From the NCBI RefSeq assembly GCF_004216855.1, contig NZ_SGXT01000013.1, positions 407,784 through 471,783 on the forward strand: a DNA stretch of 64,000 nt, written 5' to 3'. This document shows positions 18,805-27,865 of the stretch, piece by piece. A program made the translations under genes and the position numbers. Source of the stretch: Microcella alkaliphila (GTDB lineage: Bacteria > Actinomycetota > Actinomycetes > Actinomycetales > Microbacteriaceae). Positions within the stretch are counted from its first letter, which is position 1. Each line of letters starts with the position of its first letter. Below the pieces are notes generated by a model. It ran no database searches, was not told the DNA's origin, and saw only the letters and a program-made list of their open reading frames with translations.

Positions 18805-19448
18805 ACGCGTCCGGCGCCGCGCCCACCGTCGCGCTGCTCGACTACGGCTCGGGCAACGTGCACTCGGCGGCGAAGGCGATGGAGGCGGCCGGCGCACGCG
18901 TGCGGCTCACGGCCGATCGCTCTGCAGTCATGGCGGCTGACGGCCTTCTCGTCCCGGGTGTGGGCGCCTTTCACGCCGTCATGACGGCCCTGAGGGCCGT
19001 GCGCGGCGACGAGCTCATCGATCGGCGACTCGCGGGCGGGCGACCGGTTCTCGGCATCTGTGTCGGCATGCAGATCATGTTCGACCGCGGCGTCGAGCGC
19101 GGCACGACCTCGGAGGGGCTCGGCGAGTGGCCGGGCACGGTGCGTGAACTGACCGCGCCGGTTTTGCCGCACATGGGGTGGAGCCCGATCGACGCGCCCG
19201 CTGAGTCGCGACTGTTCGCGGGCCTGCACGACGAACGCTTCTACTTCGTGCACTCGTACGCGGCAACGGAATGGACGCTCGAGGTGACGAATCCGGCGAT
19301 CACCGCCCCGTCGGTGACGTGGGCTGAGCACGGCGAACGCTTCGTCGCGGCAGTCGAGAACGGCCCGTTGGCGGCCACACAATTCCACCCCGAGAAGTCG
19401 GGCGCGGCGGGTCTCGCCCTCTTGCGCAACTGGGTGCAGGCGCTCTAG
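18801..19448 (+). CDS. hisH: Imidazole glycerol phosphate synthase glutaminase subunit, CTG start
   Basis: Class I glutamine amidotransferase feeding ammonia to HisF. The nucleophile is the Cys in G-I-C-V-G-M-Q; the His-Glu pair is in Q-F-H-P-E-K-S. The family's first strand [10 protein letters not shown] is encoded upstream of GTG 18858, which is the first conventional start in the frame and would delete that strand. CTG 18801 overlaps the hisB stop as CTGA, matching the ATGA/GTGA overlaps elsewhere, and gives 215 residues, normal for HisH. hisF is not in the window. Confidence 0.93.
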   Translation: MNASGAAPTVALLDYGSGNVHSAAKAMEAAGARVRLTADRSAVMAADGLLVPGVGAFHAVMTALRAVRGDELIDRRLAGGRPVLGICVGMQIMFDRGVERGTTSEGLGEWPGTVRELTAPVLPHMGWSPIDAPAESRLFAGLHDERFYFVHSYAATEWTLEVTNPAITAPSVTWAEHGERFVAAVENGPLAATQFHPEKSGAAGLALLRNWVQAL

Positions 19449-19533
19449 CTGGATTTTGCCCCGGGGGCCGAGGGGTAGGCTCGTGTGCTGGCCGTGAGCC
19501 CCAATACGTTTGTACCCAGCGAGAAAGTTTCTG

Positions 19534-20283
19534 ATGAGCGAGTTCTCCCGCGTTCCCCACCTCACGTTGCTGCCGGCGGTCGACGTCGCCGACGGCAAGG
19601 CCGTTCGACTCACCCAGGGTGAGGCGGGCACGGAGGAGAGCTTCGGTGATCCGATCGACGCGGCGCACGAGTGGGCTGACCAGGGTGCCGAGTGGATCCA
19701 CCTCGTCGACCTCGATGCCGCCTTCGGCCGCGGTAGCAACCGCTCGATCATCAAGAAGGTCGTCAAGTCGACGCCCAAGCGGGTCAACATCGAGCTCTCC
19801 GGCGGCATTCGCGACGACGCGAGCCTCGAGGCCGCGCTCGCGACCGGTGCCAAGCGCATCAATCTCGGCACGGCGGCGCTCGAGAACCCGGAGTGGGCCG
19901 CCCACGTGATCGCCGAATATGGCGAGGCGATTGCGGTCGGCCTCGACGTGCGCGGCACGACGCTCGCCGCCCGCGGCTGGACGGAAGAGGGCGGCGACCT
20001 GTGGAGCGTCCTGGAGCGCCTCGAAGAGGCGGGATGCGCGCGCTACGTGGTCACGGACGTCACGAAGGACGGAACGCTGAAGGGGCCAAATCTCGACCTC
20101 TTGCGCGCCGTGATGGAACGAACGAATCGGCCCGTGATCGCCTCTGGTGGCGTGGCTACCCTTGACGACATCGCCGCACTGCGCGAGCTCGTGCCGCTGG
20201 GTCTCGAGGGCGCGATCGTCGGCAAGGCGCTGTATGCCGGGGCGTTCACGCTCCCTGAGGCCCTCGACGTCGCCGGACGCTGA
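19534..20283 (+). CDS. priA: Phosphoribosyl isomerase A (HisA/TrpF type)
   Basis: TIM-barrel isomerase with [14 protein letters not shown] at the start (catalytic Asp), [16 protein letters not shown] and [12 protein letters not shown]. In most actinobacteria this protein serves both histidine (HisA) and tryptophan (TrpF) pathways. The L-P-A-V-D-V and W-T-E-E-G-G-D-L-W segments look like PriA; dual use is inferred from the lineage. ATG 19534 gives 249 residues; a TTG at 19510 is less likely. A -10-like TAGGCT (19476-19481) could give it its own promoter after the 85-base gap. Confidence 0.93.
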   Translation: MSEFSRVPHLTLLPAVDVADGKAVRLTQGEAGTEESFGDPIDAAHEWADQGAEWIHLVDLDAAFGRGSNRSIIKKVVKSTPKRVNIELSGGIRDDASLEAALATGAKRINLGTAALENPEWAAHVIAEYGEAIAVGLDVRGTTLAARGWTEEGGDLWSVLERLEEAGCARYVVTDVTKDGTLKGPNLDLLRAVMERTNRPVIASGGVATLDDIAALRELVPLGLEGAIVGKALYAGAFTLPEALDVAGR

Positions 20284-20287
20284 TCTC

Positions 20288-21052
20288 GTGGCGCTTGGTC
20301 TGGCCGACTCGGCCGGTCAGCCCTGGAAGGGTCGCTCGTTCGAACCGAACCCCAACGCCGCCGATGACGGTACAGCACCCGCGGCTTTCCTCGAGGCGCA
20401 CGCCGCGTTTCGCGCGGGCGAGGCGACCATCGTCGATCTCGTGGAGACCATCCGTCGCTGCCGCTTCTTAATTCCGCTGGTGGCGGTCGCGGGGGAGACG
20501 GGGCTCGGCCCCGACGGTCAGCTGATCGACAAGTCGCAGGAGCTGTCGATCATCACGGTCGAGGGCCCCGATGGCCGCCCGGTGCTTCCGGTCTTCTCGT
20601 CGACCGCCGCGATGGCGGCGTGGCGCGCTGACGCCCGACCCGTCCCGGCCGATGCGGTGCGAGTGGCGCTGGCCGCGGCGTCCGAGAACACCGACCGCGT
20701 TGTGATCGATCCCCGGTCCGAGACGCTTGTCGTCTTGCCGAGACCGGCGGTCTGGGCCGTCGCGCAGTCACGGCCGTGGGTGCCCGCCGTCGACGACGAC
20801 GAGGTCGTGGAGGCGCTGTCGAGACCGGCGAACGAGCATCCCGTCATCTGGGCGGTGTCCGTCGTGCCCGGCGACCCGCGGGCGACCGGTGCGGGGCCCG
20901 AAGTGGTCGTGCGTGTGGCGCACAATCCCGATACGCAGCCCGAGGAGGTGCGCGCCGCGTTGTCGGCGATCGGGGCGGCGTGGGCGTCCGATCCCACCGT
21001 CGCCGAGCGCGTCGACTCCATCAGCATTCAGCCGATCGCCGCGCCGCGGTAG
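20288..21052 (+). CDS. SseB family protein
   Basis: 254 residues, starting at GTG 20288 four bases after the priA stop. The SseB N-terminal region (F-L-I-P-L-V-A-V, D-K-S-Q-E-L-S-I-I-T-V, L-P-V-F-S-S-T-A-A-M-A-A-W) covers about 50-130. SseB-like proteins in actinobacteria have no established biochemical role; the name comes from Salmonella. No signal peptide or membrane helix. Likely co-transcribed with priA. Confidence 0.85.
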   Translation: MALGLADSAGQPWKGRSFEPNPNAADDGTAPAAFLEAHAAFRAGEATIVDLVETIRRCRFLIPLVAVAGETGLGPDGQLIDKSQELSIITVEGPDGRPVLPVFSSTAAMAAWRADARPVPADAVRVALAAASENTDRVVIDPRSETLVVLPRPAVWAVAQSRPWVPAVDDDEVVEALSRPANEHPVIWAVSVVPGDPRATGAGPEVVVRVAHNPDTQPEEVRAALSAIGAAWASDPTVAERVDSISIQPIAAPR

Positions 21053-21083
21053 TCAGCGAACGTCGATCGTCACCGGGCTGCGA

Positions 21084-21407
21084 TCAGGCGACCGGGCCGG
21101 TCCACTTCTCGCCCGGCCCCTTGCCGGGAGCGTCGGGGAAGGCCGAGGCCTCGCGGAAGGCGAGCTGTACCGAACGCAGGCCGTCCCGTAGCGGTCGGGC
21201 GTGGTGGTCACCGAGTTCGGGGGCGGCGGCGGTGACGAGGCCGGCGAGCGCATTGATCAGCGACCGAGCCTCAGCGAGGTCGATCTCGTTCTCGCCGTTC
21301 TCCGACAGGCCGCACTTCACGGCGGCGGCGCTCAAGAGGTGAACGCACGCGGCGTTGATGATCTCAACGGCCGGCACCTCGGCGATGTCGCGGGCGGCGG
21401 TGTCCAT
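21084..21407 (-). CDS. DUF1844 protein
   Basis: 107 residues, short conserved actinobacterial protein usually encoded beside infC on the opposite strand, as here. The core V-H-L-L-S-A-A-A-V-K-C-G-L and E-A-R-S-L-I-N-A-L-A-G-L-V fits DUF1844 (helical, unknown function). GAGG six bases before ATG 21407 is the ribosome site. The C-terminus is Gly/Pro-rich. Confidence 0.85.
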   Translation of the reverse strand: MDTAARDIAEVPAVEIINAACVHLLSAAAVKCGLSENGENEIDLAEARSLINALAGLVTAAAPELGDHHARPLRDGLRSVQLAFREASAFPDAPGKGPGEKWTGPVA

Positions 21408-21658
21408 GATGACCTCGTTCTGCTATTCTTGGGCGGGCTCCGGGGCCGTTTCCCCGGTACGAAAGTGGAGTTCGCTCCCACCCGCGCTTGACCGCACTTA
21501 GGTTACCGGGTCGCAATGCCTCCCTCGGCCAGGTCATTCTGCCGAGAGTTAGGGGCTACCGCGGCCGTGCGCGCCGTGGAAACGTCACTCCTCGATCGGG
21601 TCCACCGAGACCGTCTCGGCTGGGTTGCCAGCAGTTCTGACACGTCAGAGGAGTCGCC
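21408..21658 (+). promoter_or_regulatory. Divergent promoter region and infC leader
   Basis: 250 bases without a gene. TAGGTT at 21499-21504 is a plausible -10 for infC, giving a leader of about 150 bases. The ribosome site AGAGGAG is at 21647-21653. The leader is GC-rich with several possible short stems; a leader controlled by L20 or by transcription attenuation is known for infC in Bacillus, but I cannot show it here. Confidence 0.4.
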
Positions 21659-22249
<591 letters not shown>

Positions 22250-22313
22250 TCACCGCCCCACATCTGACCGCCCGCGAGGGCGCGTGCAGCACCCGCAACG
22301 AAACGAGGAAAAG

Positions 22314-22511
22314 ATGCCCAAGCAGAAGACCCACTCCGGGGCGAAGAAGCGCTTCAAGACCACCGGCAGCGGCAAGGTCATGAAGCAGTCGGCCGGCATG
22401 CGTCACAACCTGGAGAAGAAGTCGAGCGAGCTGACCCGCCGACTGAACCGCGAGCAGGTTCTCGCGCCCCAGGACGCGAAGGTCATCAAGAAGCTCATCG
22501 GCGAGAAGTAA
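22314..22511 (+). CDS. rpmI: 50S ribosomal protein L35
   Basis: 65 residues, [15 protein letters not shown], strongly basic. ACGAGGAAAAG precedes ATG 22314. Standard position between infC and rplT. Confidence 0.98.
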   Translation: MPKQKTHSGAKKRFKTTGSGKVMKQSAGMRHNLEKKSSELTRRLNREQVLAPQDAKVIKKLIGEK

Positions 22512-22544
22512 CGCCGAGACACGACGAAGTAAGGACGAAAGAAG

Positions 22545-22931
22545 ATGGCGAGAGTCAAGCGGGCAGTCAACGCCCACAAGAAGCGTCGGGTCATTCTCGA
22601 GCGCGCCGAGGGCTACCGCGGTCAGCGGTCGCGCCTCTACCGCAAGGCCAAGGAGCAGGTCACCCACTCGCTCGTGTACGCGTACCGCGACCGTCGCGCA
22701 CGCAAGGGCGAGTTCCGTCGCCTGTGGATCCAGCGCATCAACGCCGCCGCCCGCCAGAACGGCCTGACCTACAACCGCCTCATCCAGGGCCTCGGCCTCG
22801 CCGGTGTCGAGGTTGACCGTCGCATGCTGGCCGAGCTGGCCGTCAACGAGCCGGCCACGTTCGCCACGCTCGTCGAGACCGCGAAGAAGGCCCTCCCGGC
22901 CGACACCTCGGCCCCGAAGACGGCCGCGTAA
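22545..22931 (+). CDS. rplT: 50S ribosomal protein L20
   Basis: 128 residues, [15 protein letters not shown] at the N-terminus and [10 protein letters not shown] in the globular part. Needed for early 50S assembly. Ends about ten residues past the usual end with an Ala/Pro-rich tail. A strong hairpin follows (22953-22991). Confidence 0.98.
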   Translation: MARVKRAVNAHKKRRVILERAEGYRGQRSRLYRKAKEQVTHSLVYAYRDRRARKGEFRRLWIQRINAAARQNGLTYNRLIQGLGLAGVEVDRRMLAELAVNEPATFATLVETAKKALPADTSAPKTAA

Positions 22932-22952
22932 CCCGCACCGCGCATCCTGATC

Positions 22953-22991
22953 GATGGCGCGTCCACCCCGTTTCGGGGAGGGCGCGCCATC
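22953..22991 (+). terminator. Hairpin terminator after rplT
   Basis: GATGGCGCG (22953-22961) pairs perfectly with CGCGCCATC (22983-22991); inside it CCCCG and CGGGG pair around TTT. No T-tract follows, which is common for actinobacterial terminators. Confidence 0.75.
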
Positions 22992-23023
22992 ATCGCGTTA
23001 ACCGCCTATTCGGTGGCGATCGC

Positions 23024-23029
23024 TAGCAT
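23024..23029 (+). promoter_or_regulatory. -10 element for leaderless rRNA methyltransferase gene
   Basis: TAGCAT-N6-GTG (23036), just after the rplT terminator. Confidence 0.55.
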
Positions 23030-23035
23030 GAGCGC

Positions 23036-23851
23036 GTGATCGACAACCCGCGTTCGCCCCGCGTGCGCGCGGCGGCGAAACTTGCGAAGAAGAATCAGCG
23101 CGCCGAGACCGGCCTGTTTCTTGTCGAGGGGCCGCAGGCGGTCGCCGAGGCGATCCGCTTCCGCCCCGAGCTCGTCCGTGAGATTTTCGTGACGCCGCAG
23201 GCGCGCGATCGCGCGGGCGCCGTCATGCGGGATGCCCGCGCGGCCGAAGTGCGCGTCGAGATCGTGACCGACGCGGTACTCGACGCGATCGCCGACACGG
23301 TGACCCCGCAGGGCATGGTGGCGGTCTGCGAGACCTTCCCGTCGTCGCTCAAGGCGATAGTCGCATCCGCCCCGCGCCTGGTCGCGGTGCTCGAAGAGGT
23401 GCGCGACCCCGGCAATGCGGGCACGGTGATTCGCGTGGCCGACGCGGCCGGCGCCGACGCCGTCATCTTGACCGGCACGAGCGTCGACCCGTTCAACCCC
23501 AAGGCCGTCCGGGCGACGACCGGCTCGCTGTTTCACGTGCCGGTGGTGGTCGGGGTCGATCTCGACGAGGCGCTCGACGCGCTGCGGGGGGCGGGCATTC
23601 GCGTGCTTGCCGCCGACATCTCGGGTGACGACCTGCTGGCGGCGCGCTCGGAGGGCGACCTGGACGGCGCGACCGCGTGGTTGTTCGGCAACGAGGCCCG
23701 CGGCCTCACGACCGAGCAGTTGACGCGCGCCGATCGCGCCGTGATCGTGCCCATCTACGGCAGCGCCGAGTCGCTGAATCTCGCCACGGCCGCGGCCGTC
23801 TGCCTCTACGAGAGCGCATTCGCGCAGCGCGCGGCGGCGGGCGACCAGTGA
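23036..23851 (+). CDS. SpoU/TrmH-family RNA 2'-O-methyltransferase
   Basis: 271 residues. An N-terminal RNA-binding (SpoU-sub-bind) part (F-L-V-E-G-P-Q-A-V at 28-36) is followed by the knotted SPOUT domain: E-E-V-R-D-P-G-N-A-G-T-V-I-R (motif 1), L-F-G-N-E-A-R-G-L (motif 2) and V-P-I-Y-G-S-A-E-S-L-N-L-A-T-A (motif 3). The locus after rplT equals Rv1644 (annotated tsnR) of M. tuberculosis. It methylates rRNA or tRNA ribose; thiostrepton resistance is not implied. Confidence 0.93.
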   Translation: MIDNPRSPRVRAAAKLAKKNQRAETGLFLVEGPQAVAEAIRFRPELVREIFVTPQARDRAGAVMRDARAAEVRVEIVTDAVLDAIADTVTPQGMVAVCETFPSSLKAIVASAPRLVAVLEEVRDPGNAGTVIRVADAAGADAVILTGTSVDPFNPKAVRATTGSLFHVPVVVGVDLDEALDALRGAGIRVLAADISGDDLLAARSEGDLDGATAWLFGNEARGLTTEQLTRADRAVIVPIYGSAESLNLATAAAVCLYESAFAQRAAAGDQ

Positions 23852-23867
23852 CCCCGCGGGGTGCGCG

Positions 23868-24539
23868 ATGAGCGTGCTGATCGTCGAGGACGACGATCGA
23901 TTGATGGATGCGCTCCGCGCGTACCTGCGCAAGTCCGGTTACGCGACGACGGGCGCATCGGACGCCGCGCAGGCGATGGAGTCGCTCGGCGCGGACACCG
24001 AGGTGGTGCTGCTCGATCTCGGGCTGCCCGACATGGACGGCATCGAGCTGTGCCGGCTCATTCGGCAGCGTTCGGGCGTGCCGATCATCATCGCGACGGC
24101 GCGCAGCCAAGTGCAGGAGCGCATCCGCGGGCTGCGTGCGGGCGCCGATGACTTCGTCGTGAAGCCCTACAACGTGCTCGAGCTCGTCGCCCGTATCGAG
24201 GCGGTCACGCGCCGGTGGCGCACCGCCGTCGCTGAGCCCGACCACGACCAGGTGATCACCCTCTCAGGCGTGCGCATCGATCTCGCCAGTCGTCAGCTCG
24301 CGATTGACGGCGAGAGCGTCGACCTCACGAGAACCGAGTTCGACATCGTCGCGGCCCTCGCGCGATACCCCGGCGTCGTGGTGCCGCGCGAGCGCATCAT
24401 TCGCGAGGTCTGGCAGACCGACTGGCACGCGTACAGCCGCTCACTCGAAGTGCACGTCGGCTCAATCCGTCGCAAGACGGGCCGCGTTGACGTCATCGAG
24501 ACGGTCCGGGGCGTCGGCTACCGGATCGTCGGCAGCTGA
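23868..24539 (+). CDS. OmpR-family response regulator
   Basis: 223 residues: receiver domain with acidic pocket D8-D9, phospho-acceptor D50, T77 and K99, then a winged-helix DNA-binding domain (about 125-220, with R-T-E-F-D-I-V-A-A-L and V-R-G-V-G-Y-R). It precedes its kinase by two bases and is 16 bases after the methyltransferase gene. The regulon is unknown; the linked TAXI lipoprotein gene, and possibly the glutamate transporter downstream, are candidates. Confidence 0.95.
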   Translation: MSVLIVEDDDRLMDALRAYLRKSGYATTGASDAAQAMESLGADTEVVLLDLGLPDMDGIELCRLIRQRSGVPIIIATARSQVQERIRGLRAGADDFVVKPYNVLELVARIEAVTRRWRTAVAEPDHDQVITLSGVRIDLASRQLAIDGESVDLTRTEFDIVAALARYPGVVVPRERIIREVWQTDWHAYSRSLEVHVGSIRRKTGRVDVIETVRGVGYRIVGS

Positions 24540-24541
24540 CG

Positions 24542-25918
24542 GTGCGTCGCCGGCTCGTCGTGGTCTTCCTGGTGCCGCTCATTGCGGTGCTATTGGTGCT
24601 GGGCGGCGCGTATGCGTGGAGCGCCGCGCGCAGCATCCAACAGGAACACATCACCGAGCTGGTCGGCGACGTGGCCTACTTTGTGACGAACGCGCGCCAG
24701 GCGCTGCGTTCGGGCAGCCCCGAGCTCGTCACCCGCGAGGCCGAGCGCTACGCCGAGGTGTACGGCACGGGCGTCGTCGTGGTCGACCGCTCGGGTGCAC
24801 CCTGGGCGACGGGCGGCAACGACGCGACAGTGCTCGATGAGGCAACGACGGCGCAGATTCAGCTCGCTCTCGCCGGCCGTCGCGGCGACTTGCCCCAGCC
24901 GGGGGCGCCGTGGGAGTTCACCGAGCTCGTCATCGTTGAACCCGTCTTCGATAACGGGGATGCGATCGGCGCGGTCGTCGTGGAGGCCAACGTCGACGTC
25001 GCGCGGGAGGCGATTCTTGAACAGTGGGTGCTCGTGCTGTTCGGCGCGGTGCTCGCGACGTCGGTGGGTCTCGTCATTGTGTTCCGGCTGTCCGACTGGG
25101 TTTTGCGCCCCCTCCGTCGCATGGACCGCGCGATGGAGGCGATCGAACGCGGCGAGATTGAGTCACGCATTGCGGATGACACGGGCCCTCCCGAGCTGCG
25201 CCGCATGATTCTGCTGTTCAACCGCATGGCCGACGAGATTGAGCGCACCATGTCGCGGCAGCAGGAGTTCGCGTTGAACGCCTCCCACGAGCTGCGCAAC
25301 CCGCTGAGTGCCCTCCTCGTACGCGTCGAGCACTTGGCGACGGGCCTTGGCGATGAGTGGACCCGCGACATCGAGGAGACGCGCGAGGAGGGCAGGCGCA
25401 TGACGCGCATCCTCGACACCCTGTTGAATCTCGCGCGCAGCGGCCAGCGCGACGCGGTGGCCGATCGCGTCGACATCACCGAACTGGTGCGCAGTCGGCT
25501 CGATGCCTGGCGGCAGCGGGCCACGCAGGCACGGGTATCGCTTGTCCTTCGCGGCGATGACCCGGTCTCGCTCGCGACCGACCGCGTGATCGTCGAAAGC
25601 GCTCTGGATGCCGTGATCGACAACGCGGTGAAGTTCTCGCCCTCGGGTACGCGCGTCGTCGTCACCGTCGCCGAATCTGACGGCGGCGTCGACATCGTGG
25701 TGCGCGACAACGGGCCGGGCGTCGACACCGAGGAGTTGGCACACCTGACCGACCGCTTCTGGCGCAGCCCCCGCAACCGATCGACCCCCGGCTCGGGGCT
25801 CGGCCTCGCCATCGCGACCGACCTGGTGCATTCGATTGGCGGCAAGCTGCGCATCGAGGCGCCCGACGGGGGAGGCCTCGCCGTGCACCTGCGACTGAGT
25901 CCGGAGCTCGCCGCATGA
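24542..25918 (+). CDS. Sensor histidine kinase
   Basis: 458 residues. Membrane helices at about 5-28 and 161-184 flank an extracytoplasmic domain of roughly 130 residues; then HAMP, HisKA with H249 in N-A-S-H-E-L-R-N-P-L-S, and HATPase with N-box N-A-V-K-F-S-P, G1 D-N-G-P-G-V-D and G2 G-S-G-L-G-L-A-I. Starts with GTG two bases after the regulator stop and ends overlapping the TAXI gene (ATGA). The tight coupling suggests that the kinase reads the liganded TAXI protein. Confidence 0.95.
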   Translation: MRRRLVVVFLVPLIAVLLVLGGAYAWSAARSIQQEHITELVGDVAYFVTNARQALRSGSPELVTREAERYAEVYGTGVVVVDRSGAPWATGGNDATVLDEATTAQIQLALAGRRGDLPQPGAPWEFTELVIVEPVFDNGDAIGAVVVEANVDVAREAILEQWVLVLFGAVLATSVGLVIVFRLSDWVLRPLRRMDRAMEAIERGEIESRIADDTGPPELRRMILLFNRMADEIERTMSRQQEFALNASHELRNPLSALLVRVEHLATGLGDEWTRDIEETREEGRRMTRILDTLLNLARSGQRDAVADRVDITELVRSRLDAWRQRATQARVSLVLRGDDPVSLATDRVIVESALDAVIDNAVKFSPSGTRVVVTVAESDGGVDIVVRDNGPGVDTEELAHLTDRFWRSPRNRSTPGSGLGLAIATDLVHSIGGKLRIEAPDGGGLAVHLRLSPELAA

Positions 25919-26871
25919 GGCAGACCCGACGTTCAATCGCGGCGCGGGCGCTCGCCATCGTCGCGGTGATCGCGACCCTGGCAGGATGCGCGCCCTCGCC
26001 CGTTCCCGATCGCTTCGCCATCGCGGGCGGCGGCGTCACCGGCGTCTACTACAGCTTCGGAGCCGAGCTCGCGGAGGAGTATTCGGCGCGATTCGGTGCT
26101 GCCGTGACGGTTGACGAGACGAACGGCTCGGTCGACAACCTGCAGCGGGTGGGCGACGGCCGCGCGCTGCTCGGTTTCGCGCAGAGCGATGCCGCTGCTG
26201 ACGCGGTGGCCGGTGCGGGAGCCTTCCCTGAGCCGCTGCCGGTCGCGGCAATCGCGCGGCTGTATGACGAATACGTGCACGTCGTCGTGCGCTCCGACTC
26301 CGACGTTGCGCGACTGGCTGATCTCGAGGGGCGCGCCGTGTCCCTCGGCGCACCCGGCTCGGGCGTCAACCTGGTGGCACGACGCGTCTTGGACGCCGCG
26401 GGCGTCTCTCCGGCGAACGTCACCGATGAAGAGCTCGGGCTCGCCGAATCGATCGCCGCGCTGCGCGCCGGCGACATCGAAGCGTTCTTCTGGGTGGGCG
26501 GGCTGCCGACGCCCGGCCTCACCGAGCTGTTTGCCGACACGCCGTCGCGGCTGCTGTCGATCGAGTCGGCGACCGTCGAGCGGGTGAACGCCGAACACGG
26601 CGGCGTGTACCGTCTCGCGGAGTTTCCGATCGGTGCGTACGGTCGCGCGGAGGCGACGGCGACGATGACGGTGCCGAACTATCTGATGGTCGCCGACAGT
26701 ACGAGCGATGACGAGGTCGTCGCGCTGCTGACATCACTGTTCGATTCGCGTTCTCGGATCGCCGCCGACGTTCCGGCCGCCGCGCTCCTCGACCGACGGC
26801 AGGCAATTTTCACCGATCCCGTGAGCCTGCACCCGGGTGCGGTGGCGTACTACCGCGACGCCCGCGACTAG
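25915..26871 (+). CDS. TAXI-type TRAP solute-binding lipoprotein
   Basis: 318 residues with a lipoprotein signal ending at L-A-G-C25. The mature part has the TAXI hallmarks G-G-G-V-T-G-V-Y-Y-S-F-G, N-G-S-V-D-N-L-Q-R-V, and F-A-Q-S-D-A; family ligands include glutamate and related carboxylates. No DctQ/DctM membrane subunits occur in the window, so it may act as a sensor partner of the kinase whose stop it overlaps rather than as part of a transporter. The ligand is unknown. Confidence 0.88.
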   Translation: MRQTRRSIAARALAIVAVIATLAGCAPSPVPDRFAIAGGGVTGVYYSFGAELAEEYSARFGAAVTVDETNGSVDNLQRVGDGRALLGFAQSDAAADAVAGAGAFPEPLPVAAIARLYDEYVHVVVRSDSDVARLADLEGRAVSLGAPGSGVNLVARRVLDAAGVSPANVTDEELGLAESIAALRAGDIEAFFWVGGLPTPGLTELFADTPSRLLSIESATVERVNAEHGGVYRLAEFPIGAYGRAEATATMTVPNYLMVADSTSDDEVVALLTSLFDSRSRIAADVPAAALLDRRQAIFTDPVSLHPGAVAYYRDARD

Positions 26872-27049
26872 CTCGTCCCGCTGCCGTCGCGAGCTCATTT
26901 CGACCGCGTTGCGGGCGCGTTACCCACGCTCAAGAAACGCTCAAGGCCCGTGACCGGTGCCGAGCACCGACCTACCGTGATCCCGTGCCACCACTGTCGG
27001 TGCGCAGCATCGCTGGTGGATGCCGGTCGAATTCGAAGGGATGGCGCGG
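26872..27049 (+). promoter_or_regulatory. Promoter region of the glutamate transporter operon
   Basis: GTGACC (26950-26955), 17 bases, TACCGT (26973-26978) forms a plausible core promoter. An 8-base perfect inverted repeat, GCACCGAC (26964-26971) and GTCGGTGC (26996-27003), brackets the -10 and the predicted start, and could be an operator or leader stem. No gene in this stretch. Confidence 0.5.
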
Positions 27050-27790
27050 GTGTCTGAACCGCTGGTCGCGATCGAGAACGTGAACAAGCACTTCGGTGAG
27101 TTGCACGTACTGAAAGACATCACCACCACTGTCGCCAAGGGCGAGGTCGTCGTCGTCATTGGGCCGAGTGGCTCGGGCAAGTCGACGCTCTGCCGGGCGA
27201 TCAATCGCCTCGAGACGATCGACAGCGGCGAGATCCGCATCGATGGCACGCCCCTTCCCGCTGAGGGCAAGGCGCTCGCCCAGTTGCGCGCCGACGTCGG
27301 CATGGTCTTCCAGTCGTTCAACCTCTTCGCGCACAAGACGGTTCTCGAGAACGTCACGCTCGCGCCCACCCGCGTGCGTCGCGCATCCAAATCGGATGCT
27401 GACAAGCGAGCCATGGAACTGCTCGATCGCGTCGGCGTCGCCAATCAGGCGCAGAAGATGCCCGCGCAGCTGTCGGGCGGCCAGCAGCAGCGCGTCGCGA
27501 TTGCTCGCGCGCTCGCCATGGAGCCAAAGCTCATGCTGCTCGACGAACCGACGAGTGCCCTTGATCCCGAAATGATCAACGAGGTGCTCGACGTCATGGT
27601 GCAGCTCGCCAAAGACGGCATGACGATGATCGCGGTCACCCACGAGATGGGCTTCGCGCGCCGCGCCGCTGACCGCGTGCTGTTCATGGCCGACGGTCAG
27701 ATCGTCGAAGAGGCGACGCCCACCGAGTTCTTTGACGCGCCGAAGGGCGCTCGCGCGCAGGACTTCCTGTCGAAGATCCTCAGCCACTGA
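27050..27790 (+). CDS. gluA: Glutamate-type ABC transporter ATPase
   Basis: 246-residue nucleotide-binding subunit of a polar amino acid importer. Walker A G-P-S-G-S-G-K-S (K44), Q-loop V-F-Q-S-F-N-L-F, signature L-S-G-G-Q-Q-Q-R, Walker B L-M-L-L-D-E-P-T-S-A-L-D, switch His in V-T-H-E-M. GTG 27050 is chosen because GAAGGGA lies eight bases upstream and S-E-P-L-V-A-I-E-N-V-N-K-H-F-G is the usual beginning; ATG 27020 and 27041 are in frame. Order ATPase, binding protein, permease, permease equals corynebacterial gluABCD. Confidence 0.93.
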   Translation: MSEPLVAIENVNKHFGELHVLKDITTTVAKGEVVVVIGPSGSGKSTLCRAINRLETIDSGEIRIDGTPLPAEGKALAQLRADVGMVFQSFNLFAHKTVLENVTLAPTRVRRASKSDADKRAMELLDRVGVANQAQKMPAQLSGGQQQRVAIARALAMEPKLMLLDEPTSALDPEMINEVLDVMVQLAKDGMTMIAVTHEMGFARRAADRVLFMADGQIVEEATPTEFFDAPKGARAQDFLSKILSH

Positions 27791-27865
27791 CGTGGCGGCC
27801 ACGACAGCACGTGGCCGTCCTGCACCACACACAGCACCACCACACGAAACCATGGAGGACTGCAC

